Origin: Streptomyces sp. McG3
GTDB taxonomy: Bacteria > Actinomycetota > Actinomycetes > Streptomycetales > Streptomycetaceae
Assembly (NCBI RefSeq): GCF_018619185.1
Contig: NZ_JAAXYC010000040.1
Location: 1 to 40,355, forward strand
DNA length: 40,355 nt
Reading direction: 5' to 3'
The stretch's first letter is position 1, and every line of letters starts with the position of its first letter. The translations under genes and the position numbers were made by a program. Below the pieces are notes generated by a model that saw nothing but the letters and a program-made list of their open reading frames with translations, ran no database searches and was not told the origin of the DNA. Shown one piece after another: positions 39,217 through 40,355 of the stretch.

Positions 39217-40326
39217 ATGGCGAAAGGCCCAACGCCCGGGCACGGTCCGCTGACCGGTGTCCGCGTCGTCGAGCTGGCGGGCATCGGACCCGGACCGTTC
39301 GCCGCGATGCTGCTGGCGGACCTCGGGGCCGACGTCGTACGCGTGGACCGGCCCGGCGGCGCGGGGCTCGGCATCGATCCCGCGTCCGACCTCACCAACC
39401 GCAACAAGCGCTCCGTCCTCCTGGACCTCAAGAGGGACGAGGGGCCGGCCCGCGTCCTGGACCTCGTCGAACGCGCCGACATCCTGGTCGAGGGCTACCG
39501 CCCCGGTGTCGCCGAACGCCTCGGCGTCGGACCCGGCGCCTGCCTCGCCCGCAATCCGCAGCTCGTCTACGGCCGGATGACCGGCTGGGGCCAGGACGGG
39601 CCGCTCGCCGAGCGCGCCGGACACGACATCGCCTACCTCGCGCTCACCGGCACCCTGTCCATGATCGGCAGGCCGGACGAGCCGCCCGTGGTCCCCGCCA
39701 ACCTGGTCGGCGACTACGCGGGCGGCTCGCTCTACCTGGTCGTCGGCGTCCTCGCCGCCCTCCAGCACGCCCGCGCCCACGGTGAGGGGCAGGTCGTCGA
39801 CGCCGCCATCGTGGACGGCGCCGCCCATCTCGCCACGATGATCCACGGCATGCTGGCCGCCGGGAGCTGGCAGGACCGGCGCGGCACGAACCTCCTCGAC
39901 GGCGGCTGCCCGTTCTACGGCACCTACGCCACGTCCGACGGCGGCCACATGGCGGTCGGCCCGCTGGAGGAGAAGTTCTACGCGGAGTTCGCCGCCCTCC
40001 TCGGCATCGCGGACGCCTTTCCCGACCGGTGGGACCTCGCCCGCTGGAACGAGCTGCGCGCCGCCGTCACCGAGCGCTTCCTGAGCCGTACCCGCGCCGA
40101 GTGGACCGAGGTGTTCGACGGCACCGACGCCTGCGTGGCCCCCGTGCTCTCGCTCACCGAAGCGCCGCACCACCCCCACCTCGCCGCCCGCTCCACCCGC
40201 GGCGAGAGCTTCGCCGCCGCACTCCACACCGCCGCCGGAGCCAGCGTCCCGGCCGACGACGGCACCACTCCGGAAGGCGACGCCGCCCGCGTGGCCGCCC
40301 CCCTGCTGAGAGGAACCCAGGCATGA
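39217..40326 (+). CDS. Family III CoA-transferase / alpha-methylacyl-CoA racemase-like
   Basis: The 369-residue protein begins GVRVVELAGIGPGPFAAMLLADLGADVVRVDRPGG, the signature of family III CoA-transferases. AERAGHDIAYLALTGTLS, NLVGDYAGGS and MAVGPLEEKFYAEF place the His, Asp and Glu of the alpha-methylacyl-CoA racemase group, so 2-methylacyl-CoA epimerisation is likely, fitting branched fatty acid or cholesterol-side-chain breakdown. GGGGG lies eight bases before the ATG at 39217. The stop overlaps the next gene's start (ATGA), indicating an acyl-CoA operon. Formate or other CoA transfer is the alternative. Confidence 0.9.
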   Translation: MAKGPTPGHGPLTGVRVVELAGIGPGPFAAMLLADLGADVVRVDRPGGAGLGIDPASDLTNRNKRSVLLDLKRDEGPARVLDLVERADILVEGYRPGVAERLGVGPGACLARNPQLVYGRMTGWGQDGPLAERAGHDIAYLALTGTLSMIGRPDEPPVVPANLVGDYAGGSLYLVVGVLAALQHARAHGEGQVVDAAIVDGAAHLATMIHGMLAAGSWQDRRGTNLLDGGCPFYGTYATSDGGHMAVGPLEEKFYAEFAALLGIADAFPDRWDLARWNELRAAVTERFLSRTRAEWTEVFDGTDACVAPVLSLTEAPHHPHLAARSTRGESFAAALHTAAGASVPADDGTTPEGDAARVAAPLLRGTQA

Positions 40327-40355
40327 CCACCCAACCACCCCCGTACGCATGGCCC
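40323..40355 (+). CDS. Start of a downstream gene, cut by the window edge
   Basis: An ATG in the ATGA overlap with the CoA-transferase stop opens a frame reading MTTQPPPYAWP to the end of the window. Only 11 codons are visible, so no product can be named. Coupling suggests an acyl-CoA metabolism partner. Confidence 0.6.
   Translation, partial: MTTQPPPYAWP

Noticed and set aside
1..40355. CRISPR arrays, tRNA genes, insertion sequences or phage integration sites
   Set aside because: No regularly spaced direct repeats, no cloverleaf-like sequences and no transposase or integrase motifs were seen on either strand.

Overview
The window looks like chromosomal DNA from a Streptomyces species or a close relative. 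It is very GC-rich, with strong third-position G/C and many GTG or TTG starts. It carries lineage markers: an SsgA-family sporulation protein, a WhiB-family protein, a two-domain laccase of the SLAC type and Streptomyces-style membrane and lipoproteins. I see no rRNA, tRNA, insertion sequence, phage gene, CRISPR array or replication origin. Many promoters appear to place the -10 box 6-8 nt before the start codon, which suggests leaderless mRNAs.

Layout. 1-5.5 kb: tail of a Pro/Gly-rich protein, a lipoprotein, a class I PPK2 polyphosphate kinase, then an LigD-type ATP-dependent ligase and an LigD-type primase-polymerase divergent from one another; the polymerase gene is translationally coupled to a membrane protein. 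5.5-11.6 kb: two coupled secreted proteins (ThuA fused to a sugar-dehydrogenase propeller; cupredoxin + three Ig-like repeats + DUF1080/3-keto-disaccharide hydrolase-like domain) divergent from a small laccase. This could be a secreted copper-dependent sugar-oxidation module. 11.7-13.9 kb: a SNF2 helicase. 14.0-21.3 kb: an IclR regulator divergent from a sulfonate operon. The operon has a Cys-ending leader peptide, a DszB-like desulfinase, an SsuA lipoprotein, SsuC, SsuB, a signal-less SsuA-like protein and an SsuD-like flavin monooxygenase, and it ends at a 12-bp hairpin.

21.4-27.1 kb: VOC protein, small WhiB protein, a 1127-residue alpha-helical repeat protein and an acyl-ACP desaturase with repeated operator-like sequences. 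27.2-31.6 kb: a class II UvrA/DrrC-like protein and an ABC-F protein; the ABC-F gene is preceded by a 14-codon leader peptide and a foldable leader that looks like a ribosome-mediated attenuator. 31.6-36.3 kb: SsgA-like protein, an unknown basic protein, a DCC-family (DUF393) protein, a Rieske oxygenase, an alpha/beta hydrolase and a YciI-like protein, all on the minus strand. 36.4-40.4 kb: endonuclease V, a membrane-anchored glutaredoxin-like protein, a 47-residue membrane protein, a saccharopine-dehydrogenase-like oxidoreductase and a family III CoA-transferase coupled to a gene that runs off the window.

The strongest candidates for something not yet described are the ThuA/propeller - cupredoxin/DUF1080 - laccase cluster, the DszB-like enzyme and leader peptide in the sulfonate operon, and the ABC-F leader. 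All functional statements come from reading translated sequences and remembered family motifs; no database search was run.
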